55,064 nucleotides of DNA. It comes from Candidatus Saccharimonadota bacterium (GTDB lineage: Bacteria > Patescibacteriota > Saccharimonadia > Saccharimonadales > Saccharimonadaceae). Where the stretch lies: the NCBI GenBank assembly GCA_028289015.1, contig JAQGHC010000012.1, positions 1-55,064 on the forward strand. The letters run 5' to 3'. The first letter of the stretch is position 1. Every line of letters starts with the position of its first letter. Under the pieces are notes generated by a model. That model was not told the DNA's origin and did not search any database. It saw nothing but the letters and a program-made list of their open reading frames with translations. The position numbers and the translations under genes are program-made. Of this stretch, positions 25,101 through 34,261 are shown one piece after another.

Positions 25101-26345
25101 TCAATTTAGTTTATCAAGCAGTTCATCGCGTGTCAATAGAGTCGTGTCGCCACCGGTGCGTGGAGTAAATTCGTATTGACCCGCCTCTATTAATCGGTCA
25201 CTGACTGTCACGCGGTATGGAATACCCATAAGTTCAGCGTCGGCAAATTTTGTGCCTGGCCGCTCATCGCGGTCGTCATACAGCACATCGACACCTTTCG
25301 CCATTAATTCGTCGTACAGCTCGTCGGCGTGCGCAATCGCCTGCTCCGCACCGATGCGTACAAGATACACTTTTGCGGGAGCGACGTTCTCTGGCCACAC
25401 CAAACCCTTATCATCGCTGAAATGCTCCGCGATCAACCCCATAACACGGCTTGGACCGATACCATAGCTACCCATAACGACAGGCTTCGAGACACCATCT
25501 TCATCCGTAAAATTAAGATTTAATGCGTCAGAGTATTTCGTTCCAAGTGTAAAGATATTTCCCACTTCGACAGCAGTCTCTTCGACAAGTTCATCTTTTG
25601 TAATCCCAAGGCTGGCCAATACTTCATCATTGTAGACTTCCTCGTTAATCGCAATATTCTTGCCTTTGTGAACATAGATCTTATCTTCACCCACTGAACT
25701 CAGCGTTTGAAATTCATGACTATATTTAGCAAAGCTACCACCACTGGCAAATGTTTTGAAGGTAATATCACCAAGACCAAGTCGCGCATATACTCGATCA
25801 TAAGCCTCGCTGATACGTTCGTAGAAAGCATCGTGCTCAGCTTGGTCACGACTGAAACTATAAAGATCCTTCATCCAAAATTCACGGCCACGCATCAACC
25901 CACTTTTACTGCGCAGTTCGTTACGGAATTTAATCTGGAACTGATATGGATACACTGGCAAATCTTTATAGCTACTGATAAAGCTTTTCATCAATTTTGT
26001 CAGCGGCTCTTCGTGGGTCGGTGCAAGCCCCAGTTCGCTGCCGTTGGCAAGCTTCGTCTTAAACCAGACGTCCATCACCTTATCGTCCCATCGGCCCGAA
26101 GCTTCCCAGACGTCTTTTTGTTGCAAGGCTGTCAGACTAAGCTCGTTACCACCAATCGCATCCATCTCTTCGCGAATCACATCAATGACTTTATTTAAAA
26201 CAATTTTACCAAGTGGCAGGTAATCGTACACGCCCGCCATCTCTTTGTGAATAAATCCCGCGCGGATTAACAGCTGGGCGTTCTTAGACACTTCATCGCC
26301 TGGGGCGGTTTTGCTGGTTTTAGTAAATAGTTGCGATACTCGCAT
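25101..26345 (-). CDS. proS: Prolyl-tRNA synthetase, short form without the INS editing domain
   Basis: 414 aa. Class II core with motif 2 FRNELRSKSGLMRGREFWMKDLYSF and motif 3 MGSYGIGPSRVMGLIAEH, plus a C-terminal anticodon-binding domain (KVYLVRIGAEQ to the end). Usual bacterial ProRS is about 570 aa, with a roughly 180-residue INS domain between motifs 2 and 3 that hydrolyses Ala-tRNA-Pro; here the two motifs are joined by a short linker. Editing must come from a separate protein or be absent. AGGAG lies 7 nt upstream. Confidence 0.95.
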   Translation of the reverse strand: MRVSQLFTKTSKTAPGDEVSKNAQLLIRAGFIHKEMAGVYDYLPLGKIVLNKVIDVIREEMDAIGGNELSLTALQQKDVWEASGRWDDKVMDVWFKTKLANGSELGLAPTHEEPLTKLMKSFISSYKDLPVYPYQFQIKFRNELRSKSGLMRGREFWMKDLYSFSRDQAEHDAFYERISEAYDRVYARLGLGDITFKTFASGGSFAKYSHEFQTLSSVGEDKIYVHKGKNIAINEEVYNDEVLASLGITKDELVEETAVEVGNIFTLGTKYSDALNLNFTDEDGVSKPVVMGSYGIGPSRVMGLIAEHFSDDKGLVWPENVAPAKVYLVRIGAEQAIAHADELYDELMAKGVDVLYDDRDERPGTKFADAELMGIPYRVTVSDRLIEAGQYEFTPRTGGDTTLLTRDELLDKLN

Positions 26346-26449
26346 GATAGTTTCTCCTGGTTAAGTTAGGTTGAATCGTCGATATATTAAAAAGAGCTAC
26401 CGACCGAGCGGCAGACGTACAAGGAAAGATGGAGCTAAATGCGTCATCA

Positions 26450-27262
26450 TCACCCACCCATTGTAGATAATAATGCCGTATTAATAAAGAGGAGATAAAA
26501 CGCCAAGCCGTTTTTCATCATATGAAGCACGATTCCTGCCCAGATACTCCCCGTCACTTCACGTAGACTACACATCACCACGCTCAGCACGAACACATCC
26601 AGACCGACGTTCGCGCCCGCAAGCAGCCCCCCGTCCCATTTCATATGCAATAAGCCAAATAAAAGACTGGTGATGCCTATCGCCATCCATATCGGCACCG
26701 ATTTCCTTAATTTACCGTAAAGATAGCCCCTAAAGATTGCCTCCTCGGCGACAGGTGCTATCATCACCAGCGTGACAAATGCAAGGACGTACTCGTATTG
26801 TTTCGTAAGATCCTGAAACCCGATATCTTGTGATTCGGCGGCGTTAAATCCAGGCGCTAATTGCGCCACAATATACATCATAAGTGCAGAAGCCAACAAG
26901 TAAATAACGAAGCCTGCAGGCGCCAAGCCCAAATCAATCCAAGATGGCAGTCGAGCTAGCCCTACATCCTCGCGAGTCGTCCTAAAGCCTTTTATCCACA
27001 TCGGCAGGCTGACGATGACGCCGAAACATAATAGATAGATAACCGCTGCAGCGACTGTTTCTAGTACCGAAGTATTCACTTCTGTAAATACGACGCCGAG
27101 TCCCCGTAGTGCCGTAATAATAGCCACGACGAGCATTTGCGCAAAGACAAAGCTGATAAACACCCACGCAGGCAGCGCGATCGCCAGCCACCATCGGTAG
27201 GCACGAGGTTTTTTCACCACCGGCGTCACCGCCGCAGGGTTAGTTGAAAAGCTTGCCGACAT
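26450..27262 (-). CDS. CPBP family intramembrane metalloprotease
   Basis: 270 aa with about seven TM segments. The CAAX/Rce1-like (CPBP, ABI) motifs are EEAIFRGYLYGKL (EExxxR) and FGLLHMKWDG (the first metal-binding His). It probably cleaves membrane-embedded substrates; some relatives confer bacteriocin self-immunity, and the role here is unknown. The start is ATG 27262, 23 nt inside the rseP 3' end; a TTG at 27268 is possible. Coupled to the site-2 protease. Confidence 0.85.
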   Translation of the reverse strand: MSASFSTNPAAVTPVVKKPRAYRWWLAIALPAWVFISFVFAQMLVVAIITALRGLGVVFTEVNTSVLETVAAAVIYLLCFGVIVSLPMWIKGFRTTREDVGLARLPSWIDLGLAPAGFVIYLLASALMMYIVAQLAPGFNAAESQDIGFQDLTKQYEYVLAFVTLVMIAPVAEEAIFRGYLYGKLRKSVPIWMAIGITSLLFGLLHMKWDGGLLAGANVGLDVFVLSVVMCSLREVTGSIWAGIVLHMMKNGLAFYLLFINTALLSTMGG

Positions 27263-28382
27263 CTGCAATCGTCACAATTATAATTAATCCCATTAATATC
27301 ATAAAGCCAGTCGCCTGTATTTTCTCTTCGATCTCTTTCGTTAATGGCTTTTTCAATAGGCGGAACAGTGCCATCGTAAACCATCGGCCACCATCAAGCG
27401 CTGGAATAGGCAATGCGTTCATCACTGCCAGTGTTAACGAAACAATCGCTGTTAAAAAGATTAGCTGCGTTGGGCCTGCGCGCTCTGCAGCAGGGAAAAT
27501 CGTCCCTAAAATGCCCACTGGACCTGCCACACTGTTGCCAGCTTTTTCGAGATTTCTACCCCCTTCTTCTCGCACGGAAGAATCAAGGCTGAGATGCATC
27601 ACAATGCCCTTAGTGAAGTTAGCAACCAAATCACCCAATCCCTGCAACGTGACGACTGTAAACTGCCCCGTTGTGACGACACCGACTATCGGTGCCGACC
27701 AAGTAGCCTGGATCTGCTCGCGCTGTCCCGAGCTCACACCAAGATAACCGTCCTGCTTGTCGGCCTTCAGTGTTGCGTTTGTCGTACTCTCGACACCACG
27801 ACGTGCGTAAATTATTTCTACAGTCTTGCCTTTGTTCGCCTCTGTAGCAGCTGATAAATCTTCCGCTGATGCCACGCTACGGCCAGCAAAACGAACAATC
27901 TGGTCACCTACTTTCAAGCCAGCCTTGTCTGCGGGCGAATCTTTAACGACAAGCCCAAGCTCGATTGGCCTCTTTATTATCGTCGTATCATTTGCGACTG
28001 AAAATTGATTTGGCAGAATTTTTGGCAATCCAGTCCACGCTAGGATGGTCAGTAGCAATGCTGCGACCACCCAGTTAATCAATACTCCGGCTAGCAAAAT
28101 ACGTGTTTTTTGCCAAAACGTCGCCGCGCCATAATCGCCTTTTTTACTGGCAGCATCATGCTCGCCTTGCAATTTGACAAACCCACCTAAAGGCAGCCAA
28201 TTGAGCGTAAATAAAACGCCATTCTTGAGTTTTTTTGCCCATGCGCGCGGTGGGAAGCCAATGCCAAACTCTTCGACGACGACTCCGTTACGTCGAGCAA
28301 ATATTGCGTGCCCTAGTTCGTGGACGGTCACTAAAAAGACCAAGATTAATACGCCGACAATGATACCAAAAATTAATTCCAA
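27240..28382 (-). CDS. rseP: Site-2 (RseP/M50) membrane zinc protease
   Basis: 380 aa. The HELGH zinc motif is in TM1 (VTVHELGHAIFARRNG), a PDZ domain is central (about 125-200, including GLVVKDSPADKAGLKVGDQIV) and the third ligand motif is ALPIPALDGGRW in the C-terminal TM. It performs regulated intramembrane proteolysis and signal-peptide clearance. I place the start at TTG 28382, just after the uppS stop, because GGAGGG lies 4 nt before it; a TTG 12 nt upstream precedes that site. Confidence 0.92.
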   Translation of the reverse strand: MELIFGIIVGVLILVFLVTVHELGHAIFARRNGVVVEEFGIGFPPRAWAKKLKNGVLFTLNWLPLGGFVKLQGEHDAASKKGDYGAATFWQKTRILLAGVLINWVVAALLLTILAWTGLPKILPNQFSVANDTTIIKRPIELGLVVKDSPADKAGLKVGDQIVRFAGRSVASAEDLSAATEANKGKTVEIIYARRGVESTTNATLKADKQDGYLGVSSGQREQIQATWSAPIVGVVTTGQFTVVTLQGLGDLVANFTKGIVMHLSLDSSVREEGGRNLEKAGNSVAGPVGILGTIFPAAERAGPTQLIFLTAIVSLTLAVMNALPIPALDGGRWFTMALFRLLKKPLTKEIEEKIQATGFMILMGLIIIVTIADVGKLFN

Positions 28383-28383
28383 T

Positions 28384-29085
28384 TTACCCTCCAAATCGTC
28401 GGCTGCGCCGTGAATATTCTTCTAGTATACCCCTGACGTCATCTTTTGTCATGTCTGGCCATAATTTATCTAGAAATAACAACTCGCTATAAGCGGCGCT
28501 CCATAGCATAAAATTACTTAACCGCTGTTCACCACTTGTTCGAACAACAATATCAATCGGTGGAATCTCAGGCGCATACAGATGTTGCGTAATTAATTCG
28601 GGCGTAATCTCGTCAGCATCCACTCCCGACTGAACAATTTTTTTGCACGCGTCCGCAATCTCTGCCTGACCGCCGTAGTTTAGGCACAAGACAAAAACTC
28701 CGCCGGTCATCGTCGCCGTCTTCGCTTCGGCCTGATCAATCGCTTTATTCACTTTGGCGCTAAGTCGCTCGCGCGAGCCAATCACCTTTAGCTGTACGTT
28801 ATTGTCAATAAACGTTCGTAGGTCAGCCCTAAACGCATTAATAATAAGATTCATCAGCCTGACCACCTCATCCTCGCTGCGCTTCCAGTTCTCTGTAGAG
28901 AATACGTAGGCCGACGCATACGGCACTCCGGCGCGCAGTGTCGCAAACGCCACCTCTTTCAACGCCCTGTAGCCTGCCAGATGGCCCTCATATGTCGGCA
29001 GCTCGCGCTCTTTTGCCCAGCGGCGATTGCCATCAACGATAAAGCCGATATGCTGTGGGATGGTATTTTCACTACTCACGACCAA
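28384..29085 (-). CDS. uppS: Undecaprenyl diphosphate synthase
   Basis: 233 aa cis-prenyltransferase making the C55 lipid carrier for wall glycans. Signature HIGFIVDGNRRWAKE with the catalytic Asp, then GHLAGYRALKEV, YAFSTENWKR-like VFSTENWKRS, and the C-terminal RTSGEQRLSNFMLWSAAYSELLF. The start is TTG 29085 or GTG 29079, both reachable from the upstream GAGGGG, overlapping the preceding gene by 14 or 8 nt. It is followed immediately by rseP, as in many bacteria (uppS-cdsA-rseP), although cdsA is missing here. Confidence 0.95.
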   Translation of the reverse strand: MVVSSENTIPQHIGFIVDGNRRWAKERELPTYEGHLAGYRALKEVAFATLRAGVPYASAYVFSTENWKRSEDEVVRLMNLIINAFRADLRTFIDNNVQLKVIGSRERLSAKVNKAIDQAEAKTATMTGGVFVLCLNYGGQAEIADACKKIVQSGVDADEITPELITQHLYAPEIPPIDIVVRTSGEQRLSNFMLWSAAYSELLFLDKLWPDMTKDDVRGILEEYSRRSRRFGG

Positions 29086-29467
29086 GATACCCCTCTAGCA
29101 GCAAGATGTCAGCCTTGTCTTTATCACTCAGTCGCTGGCGTTTCCAGTCAATGACAAATTGCGGATTTGCAAATCGGACTCCTCCAACGGTAATGCCGTC
29201 ACGATACAACTCTTCGAAGTTCGGGACCGCATCATTCCCCCACGACATGAATGCTTCCGTGTCATCGTGAACTAAAATGGGCTCATCGTGCTTGGTAGAA
29301 CGGCTCCAATCGGGTGTATCTGACAGCGATATGAACAATTCCGATGCCAACACAAGATCCACATCCCCTGCCCTGCGAAGTCCAAGCGCATCCAACACTC
29401 CACTTCCAATCACCACCACTTGATCAAGCGGCAACTGCAGTTCGTTAACGCGCTCGACGATTGTCAT
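29072..29467 (-). CDS. Unknown 131-aa protein, possibly a minimal nucleotidyltransferase fold
   Basis: The middle of the N-terminal half reads VVVIGSGVLDALGLRRAGDVDLVL, recalling the G-S..D-x-D strand-helix-strand core of nucleotidyltransferase-like proteins (AbiEii/MNT type). The second half includes an acidic patch and GVRFANPQFVIDWKRQRL, like the xxVxxxKxxxxRxKD tail of such folds (KDKADILLLEGYL). It sits between frr (1-nt overlap, TAATG) and uppS (14-nt overlap) and so is cotranslated with them. The substrate is unknown. Confidence 0.55.
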   Translation of the reverse strand: MTIVERVNELQLPLDQVVVIGSGVLDALGLRRAGDVDLVLASELFISLSDTPDWSRSTKHDEPILVHDDTEAFMSWGNDAVPNFEELYRDGITVGGVRFANPQFVIDWKRQRLSDKDKADILLLEGYLGRE

Positions 29468-30021
29468 TAGATAGTTAAAATATCCTTCTCTTTAGCAGCA
29501 AAAATACTTTCAATTTTCCCCTGGTAGTCAGACATCAATTTGTCAATTTCTTTTTCTACGCGCTTAACGTCATCTTCAGATAATTCTTTGGCGTCCTTTT
29601 TGCGCTTGGCGTCTTTTAGTGCGTCCTGACGAACATTGCGCAGTGCGATACGAATTTCTTCGACCTTGTCAGAAGTTTGTTTTACTAATTGTTTGCGCCG
29701 TTCTTCAGTCAGTGGCGGCACGGGAACGCGAATAATACGTCCGTCATCGCTCGGGTTAAAGCCGAGCGACTGATCGGCGCGAATAGCTGCCGCGATCAGT
29801 TGGACGTTAGCAGGGTCAAATGGCGTAACCTGCAGCATCTGTGGCTCTGGAGCGGTGATGTTCGCCACTTGGTTCAGCGGAGTTGGCACGCCATATGCCT
29901 CTACCTTGATGCCTTCGAGCATGCTCGGATGCGAGCGGCCAGTGCGAACCTTTCGCAGTTCTTCTTCGAAGTGCTCCAACGCACCTGCCATTTTTAGTTC
30001 ATAGGGATCGGTATCAAACAT
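29467..30021 (-). CDS. frr: Ribosome recycling factor
   Basis: 184 aa. A three-helix bundle with a small beta domain: LRKVRTGRSHPSMLEGIKVEAYG, PLNQVANITAPEPQML, RIPVPPLTEERRKQLVKQ-like RVPVPPLTEERRKQ, and a charged C-terminal helix. With EF-G it splits post-termination ribosomes. AGGA lies 7 nt upstream. A TTTTGC-TATAAT extended -10 upstream (about 30049) gives it its own promoter after the tsf terminator. Confidence 0.97.
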   Translation of the reverse strand: MFDTDPYELKMAGALEHFEEELRKVRTGRSHPSMLEGIKVEAYGVPTPLNQVANITAPEPQMLQVTPFDPANVQLIAAAIRADQSLGFNPSDDGRIIRVPVPPLTEERRKQLVKQTSDKVEEIRIALRNVRQDALKDAKRKKDAKELSEDDVKRVEKEIDKLMSDYQGKIESIFAAKEKDILTI

Positions 30022-30115
30022 ATTTTTCCTCGTTTTATTCTGTTGTCATTATAGCAAAATTACTCTTCAAATAGTAAAACATCGATGTAGCAGCGTACGT
30101 GATGATCCTCACAAG

Positions 30116-30138
30116 AAAAACCGGCTATTTCTAGCCGG
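30116..30138 (-). terminator. Rho-independent terminator after rpsB-tsf
   Basis: CCGGCTA/TAGCCGG (30121-30127 with 30132-30138) with a TTTC loop, followed on the minus strand by TTTTTCTT. Confidence 0.88.
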
Positions 30139-30162
30139 CTATTTCTTGATCAGATACGTATC

Positions 30163-30759
30163 TTATTCAGTTACACCAAGTTCAATTCGCTTGAACTGGC
30201 TGACGCGAATGTTTTCGCCGCTTTTTGCGATTTGGTCTTTAATGCGACCTTCGACAGTCATACTGTCGTCAAGTATAAATGTCTGGCTCATCAATACTTT
30301 TTCAGCAAAGTGCTTCTTGAGTTGACCTTCAACGATTTTCTCACGCATTTCTTCAGGTTTTTTCTGTAGATCTTCGCTTGCAAGCAATTCCGCTTTGACG
30401 CGCTCTACTTCTTCAGCTGGAATATCTTCTTTTGAAACGTATTGAGGTGACATTGCGGCAACCTGCATAGAAATTTGATGCGCTAGCTCCTTGAAATCAT
30501 CAAGGCGAGCAACGAAATCAGTCTCACAATTTAACTCTACAACAACGCCAATGCGGCTTGAGTGAACGTAGCTATCAATGACACCCTCGCGAGTTTCGCG
30601 GTCGCCCTTTTTCTCAGCCTTTGTCAGACCTTTTTTGCGCATTTCTTCTAGTGCCTTATCAAAATCACCGTCAGCTGCTACCAAAGCAACCTTAGCGTCT
30701 GTCAGACCAACACCAGTTAATTCTTTTAGCTTTTTAATGTCTTCGATTGAAACGCCCAT
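30163..30759 (-). CDS. tsf: Elongation factor Ts
   Basis: 198 aa. An N-terminal UBA-like domain with LKELTGVGLTDAKVAL, and the conserved core NCETDFVARLDDFKELAHQISMQVAA that ejects GDP from EF-Tu. It is short compared with E. coli EF-Ts (about 280 aa), with one core subdomain, as in Thermus-type proteins. Cotranscribed with rpsB, which ends 3 nt upstream. Confidence 0.96.
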   Translation of the reverse strand: MGVSIEDIKKLKELTGVGLTDAKVALVAADGDFDKALEEMRKKGLTKAEKKGDRETREGVIDSYVHSSRIGVVVELNCETDFVARLDDFKELAHQISMQVAAMSPQYVSKEDIPAEEVERVKAELLASEDLQKKPEEMREKIVEGQLKKHFAEKVLMSQTFILDDSMTVEGRIKDQIAKSGENIRVSQFKRIELGVTE

Positions 30760-30761
30760 TA

Positions 30762-31481
30762 TTATTTCTCCTCAGAGTTATCAGCTGGTTTTTGTGAGCC
30801 GGCGCCTTCTGCGACTGCAGCTGTAAAGTAATCAAGTAGCAATTGCACACCCTTGATTGCATCATCATTACCTGGCACAACGTAGTCGATGTCGCTAGGG
30901 TTAGCGTTCGTATCGACAAGTCCAACAACTGGCACGCCAAGAGTTTTCGCTTCTTTGACAGCGTTAGCGTCAGTGATTACGTCGATGATAACAATTGCGC
31001 CTAACTTACCGTTAAGGTCTTTGATGCCGCCGTACTTAACGTTCAGTTCATCAATTTCTTCCTGGAAGCGTTGCACTTCAAGCTTATTGTAACGCTTTTC
31101 AAGATCACCGGCAGCCATTCGCTTTTCAAGATCTTTTAACTTCTTTACTTGCTGAGTAACAGTGTTGACGTTCGTCAACATACCACCAACCCAACGCTCC
31201 GTGACGAATGGTTGGTTAATTTTCTGAGCAGCTTCGCGGACGATGTCTTTCGCTTGCTTTTTTGTACCAACAAATAATACTTGCTTACCACTTGCCGCTA
31301 CCTTTGTAAGGAATGGAAGTGCTTTGTCTAGACCTTCAACAGTTTTAGTCAGGTCAATAATGTGACTGTCCTGGCGTTTGCTGTGAATGTAAGGTGCCAT
31401 TTTAGGGTGCCAACGGCTCGTTTTGTGTCCAAAGTGGACACCAGCTTCGAGCAAAGCTTTAATATCGACATCTACTGCCAT
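30762..31481 (-). CDS. rpsB: 30S ribosomal protein uS2
   Basis: 239 aa. The uS2 signatures are LLEAGVHFGHKTSRWHPKMAPYI near the start and a central QQVKKLKDLE coiled coil, then VPVVGLVDTNANPSDIDYVVPGNDDA. An AAGGAG site lies upstream. The leader is about 80 nt from a TTGTCA-N17-TATAAT promoter, long enough for the uS2 autoregulation known for rpsB-tsf elsewhere. The C-terminal tail is acidic and probably unstructured. Confidence 0.97.
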   Translation of the reverse strand: MAVDVDIKALLEAGVHFGHKTSRWHPKMAPYIHSKRQDSHIIDLTKTVEGLDKALPFLTKVAASGKQVLFVGTKKQAKDIVREAAQKINQPFVTERWVGGMLTNVNTVTQQVKKLKDLEKRMAAGDLEKRYNKLEVQRFQEEIDELNVKYGGIKDLNGKLGAIVIIDVITDANAVKEAKTLGVPVVGLVDTNANPSDIDYVVPGNDDAIKGVQLLLDYFTAAVAEGAGSQKPADNSEEK

Positions 31482-31569
31482 AATTGTTTACTCCTTGTTT
31501 CCTCACCGTCCGCTCTGATGATTCAGAAGTATGCGGAACGGTTGTGTCGTTAATAATTGTTACCATCGT

Positions 31570-31620
31570 ATTATACCGCACAATCGACCCTTTGACAATC
31601 CCTGGCCAATCAGATATACT
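31570..31620. promoter_or_regulatory. Back-to-back promoters of rpsB and rpmE sharing the -35 region
   Basis: Plus strand: TTGACA (31592-31597), 17 nt, TATACT (31615-31620) toward rpmE. Minus strand: TTGTCA (31598-31593), 17 nt, TATAAT (31575-31570) toward rpsB. The two -35 hexamers overlap by five bases, so RNA polymerase cannot occupy both at once. The rpmE ATG lies 9 nt after its -10, predicting a leader of about 3 nt. Confidence 0.75.
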
Positions 31621-31629
31621 AGTTCAGAT

Positions 31630-31950
31630 ATGAAAAGCACTATACACCCAACCGATTACCGTCCCGTCGTATTTAGCGATGACGTGGCTGGGTTTGCGTT
31701 CTTGACACAGTCTACTGCGCAGACCAACGACACTATTAAATGGGAAGATGGCAACGAGTACCCACTCGTCAAAGTCCACATCTCATCAGCTTCTCACCCA
31801 TTCTTTACTGGTGAAGAACGCATCATCGACACCGAAGGTCGTGTCGATCGCTTCAAGGCGAAATTTGCTGCCGCCGAAGCACGCAAAGAAGCACTTGCAA
31901 GCAAAGCTAAAAAAGCCGCTGCTAAAAAAGCTTCAAAAGCTGAGCAATAG
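31630..31950 (+). CDS. rpmE2: 50S ribosomal protein bL31, type B (zinc-free), with Lys/Ala tail
   Basis: 106 aa. [46 protein letters not shown] and [10 protein letters not shown] match bL31. There is no CxxC pair, so this is the zinc-independent type B. The last 30 or so residues are an extra Lys/Ala helix ([19 protein letters not shown]). The start is ATG 31630, set by the consensus promoter ending 9 nt upstream and the absence of a ribosome binding site. Own terminator follows. Confidence 0.93.
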   Translation: MKSTIHPTDYRPVVFSDDVAGFAFLTQSTAQTNDTIKWEDGNEYPLVKVHISSASHPFFTGEERIIDTEGRVDRFKAKFAAAEARKEALASKAKKAAAKKASKAEQ

Positions 31951-31959
31951 CACACTAAT

Positions 31960-31993
31960 AAAAAAGAGACTGCCCTTTAGCGGTCTCTTTTTT
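31960..31993 (+). terminator. Rho-independent terminator after rpmE
   Basis: A 14-bp stem with one G-T pair (31960-31973 with 31980-31993), a 6-nt loop, and a terminal run of six T. Confidence 0.92.
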
Positions 31994-32033
31994 GTTACAA
32001 TATAATTAGACAATCGTAATGGAGTTCTCCCTA

Positions 32034-32366
32034 ATGGATCAACGACAACCAGAAGCACCCGCCCACCAACCGCCAGCCGAACAAGTGGCTCCTATTGCGC
32101 CGGCAAAAAACAAACGCAAGATCCTAGCACTCTGGCTTTTGATCGGCCCGACGGCCCTTATTGTAGGTTCGCTTATCTTATTTGCAATTGTTAACGCTAT
32201 CCTTGCCAGTACAACGCCCGTAAGTGGCGAAATGTTTGGCGGTCAGTCAATTATCCGATCTATTCTAAATGTCATTCTGTTCTTAGTTGGCATCGTTAGT
32301 GTTATCACATGGATGCCAGGTATCATTGCCGGCATTATTTTACTAGCGACACAAAAGAAGTCATAA
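32034..32366 (+). CDS. Small two-TM membrane protein
   Basis: 110 aa. A Pro/Ala/Gln-rich cytoplasmic N-terminus ([17 protein letters not shown]..) is followed by a KNKRK patch and two TM segments (about 35-58 and 80-105). ATG 32034 has GGAG 9 nt upstream; an ATG at 32019 is in frame but precedes that site. TATAAT at about 32001 is a likely -10. The gene ends 4 nt before prfA and is probably cotranscribed with it. Function unknown. Confidence 0.65.
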   Translation: MDQRQPEAPAHQPPAEQVAPIAPAKNKRKILALWLLIGPTALIVGSLILFAIVNAILASTTPVSGEMFGGQSIIRSILNVILFLVGIVSVITWMPGIIAGIILLATQKKS

Positions 32367-32370
32367 TTAT

Positions 32371-33441
32371 ATGCCAAAAATTAGCCTCAATATCGACGAG
32401 CTCACCACCGAAAAAGCCGAATTGGCTGAATTTTTGGCAACCCCAAGCGCCTACACTGATCCTGATTTCAGCAGTAAGAATAAACGCTTTACTGAACTTG
32501 AAACAATTCTCGAAAAAGCTAACTTACGCCAGACACTTGAATCGCAGCTGATTGAAGCAAAAGAGCTGCAAGGCGGCGGCGACGAACTAGCGGAACTTGC
32601 GAAAATGGAAGTCAGCGAAACAACTGAGCGTCTTGCAAGTCTTGAAGACGAATTATTTGTTATGTTAGCGCCTAAGGACCCTAATGATGAAAAGAACGTC
32701 ATCATCGAAATTCGTGCGGGCGCTGGTGGTGATGAAGCAAGTCTATTTGCCGCCGAATTATACCGTATGTATTTACGCTACTGCGAAACCCACAGCTTAA
32801 AAACCGAGCAATTATCTGAAAGTGCCAACGATACTGGCGGTTATAAAGAAGTTGTTTTTAGCGTTAAAGGCGATATGCCCTATGCGCAGTTAAAATTTGA
32901 GTCCGGAGTCCACCGCGTACAGCGCGTTCCGCAGACTGAATCACAGGGTCGCATTCACACCAGTACAGTTACCGTCGCTGTTCTCCCCGAAGCCCAAGAA
33001 ACGGACATCGAAATTGGCGCAAATGATCTTAAGATCGATGTTTACCGTGCCGGTGGCCATGGCGGACAGTCGGTCAATACAACCGACAGCGCCGTTCGTA
33101 TCACCCACCTTCCGACAGGACTTGTGGTGACTAACCAAGACGAGAAATCGCAGATAAAGAACAAAGAAAAAGCCATGAGCGTCCTTCGCGCTCGTCTATT
33201 GCAAGCAAAAATTGACGAAGAACAGTCCAAGCTCGCTGCAGAACGTCGCAGTCTTATTGGTAGCGGCGACCGTAGTGAAAAAATCCGCACCTATAACTTC
33301 CCGCAGGACCGCATTACCGACCATCGTATCGGTTATTCACGCAGCAGCATCCCTCAAGCGATGAACGGATCAATAGATGACTTAATTGAGCATTTGCAGG
33401 CGTATGAACGAGAACTTGCCGCTAAAAGCGCTAGTAATTAG
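32371..33441 (+). CDS. prfA: Peptide chain release factor 1
   Basis: 356 aa. It has the RF1 codon-reading tripeptide P-x-T ([14 protein letters not shown]) and GGQ in [20 protein letters not shown], plus [12 protein letters not shown] of domain 3. It reads UAA and UAG. The GGQ block is almost identical to that of prfB in this window. The last 38 nt overlap prmC, the gene for the methyltransferase that modifies the GGQ glutamine. Confidence 0.97.
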   Translation: MPKISLNIDELTTEKAELAEFLATPSAYTDPDFSSKNKRFTELETILEKANLRQTLESQLIEAKELQGGGDELAELAKMEVSETTERLASLEDELFVMLAPKDPNDEKNVIIEIRAGAGGDEASLFAAELYRMYLRYCETHSLKTEQLSESANDTGGYKEVVFSVKGDMPYAQLKFESGVHRVQRVPQTESQGRIHTSTVTVAVLPEAQETDIEIGANDLKIDVYRAGGHGGQSVNTTDSAVRITHLPTGLVVTNQDEKSQIKNKEKAMSVLRARLLQAKIDEEQSKLAAERRSLIGSGDRSEKIRTYNFPQDRITDHRIGYSRSSIPQAMNGSIDDLIEHLQAYERELAAKSASN

Positions 33442-34261
33442 AGATTGGCTGCGTGATGCAGCTGGTCAATTGGCCAATGCCGGCATCAGCTCGGCTAAAC
33501 TCGATGCTGAAATTATTCTTTCGCACACATTACGACAAAGTCGCACCTATCTGCACGCCCATGACGATGAACTGGTTTCGGTGCGCCACGTAGAAATTGC
33601 CGACGCACGCCTGCAGCTACGACTGGATCGTACGCCGATCGCCTACATTGTTGGACATAAAGAATTTTACGGTCGTTTATTCAAGGTCAACCCCGCCACG
33701 CTTATTCCGCGGCCTGAATCCGAAACTATAATTACTATTTTAAAAGAGTTAACCGCGCAGACAGCTATCAATCTGAGTCAGTCACCGCCCCGCCTTGTGG
33801 ACATAGGCACCGGATCAGGCTGCCTGGGGATTACGGCAAAATTAGAAATGCCCGAACTGGAGGTAACACTTGTCGATGTCAGCCGCCAAGCTTTGAGAGT
33901 TGCTGAAACCAACGCCAAAGAGCTCCATGCGGAGGTGATAATGACGCGCAGCGATTTACTGCATTCTTATCCTTTTGTCGCTGATTACATCGTTGCAAAC
34001 TTACCCTACGTCGATCCCGAATGGGAACGGTCGCCCGAAACGAACTATGAGCCGGCCTTGGCGTTGTTTGCAGCCGATGATGGTCTGGCGTTAATTAATA
34101 AACTTCTCCAGCAAGCCCCTCTACACTTAAAATCAGGCGGATATATACTCCTTGAAGCTGACCCTCGACAACACGCCGCAATCATTAAAACGGCTAAGGG
34201 TCATCAATTCGTTCTTCATGAAGCGAGAGACTTTATCGTCACACTCCGAAAAGCAACCTAG
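33404..34261 (+). CDS. prmC: Release factor glutamine methyltransferase (HemK family)
   Basis: 285 aa. An N-terminal helical RF-binding domain (about 1-75) is followed by [24 protein letters not shown], the SAM-binding [13 protein letters not shown] and the catalytic N-x-P-Y as [10 protein letters not shown] (usual NPPY; the first Pro is Leu). It methylates the GGQ Gln of RF1 and RF2. ATG 33404 ([10 protein letters not shown]) fits the usual prfA-prmC overlap; a longer frame from 33386 is less likely. Its TAG shares CTAG with the convergent HtrA stop. Confidence 0.94.
   Translation: MNENLPLKALVIRDWLRDAAGQLANAGISSAKLDAEIILSHTLRQSRTYLHAHDDELVSVRHVEIADARLQLRLDRTPIAYIVGHKEFYGRLFKVNPATLIPRPESETIITILKELTAQTAINLSQSPPRLVDIGTGSGCLGITAKLEMPELEVTLVDVSRQALRVAETNAKELHAEVIMTRSDLLHSYPFVADYIVANLPYVDPEWERSPETNYEPALALFAADDGLALINKLLQQAPLHLKSGGYILLEADPRQHAAIIKTAKGHQFVLHEARDFIVTLRKAT

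Noticed and set aside
25707-26198. A 163-aa open frame on the plus strand antisense to proS
   Set aside because: It mirrors the strongly supported proS, has no recognisable motif and no ribosome binding site.
26346-26449. A GC-rich hairpin (AGCTACCGACC..) with a T-run between the CPBP gene and proS
   Set aside because: The arms do not form one convincing stem; a terminator is possible, but I could not fix the pairing. Nothing else is visible in this gap.
26989-26999. TTATCCACA, a DnaA-box match inside the CPBP protease gene
   Set aside because: Single copy within a coding region, no cluster of boxes, no A/T-rich unwinding element and no dnaA nearby.
27244-27747. A 167-aa open frame on the plus strand antisense to rseP
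   Set aside because: It lies entirely opposite RseP with its clear zinc and PDZ motifs; the sequence reads as reverse-strand noise.
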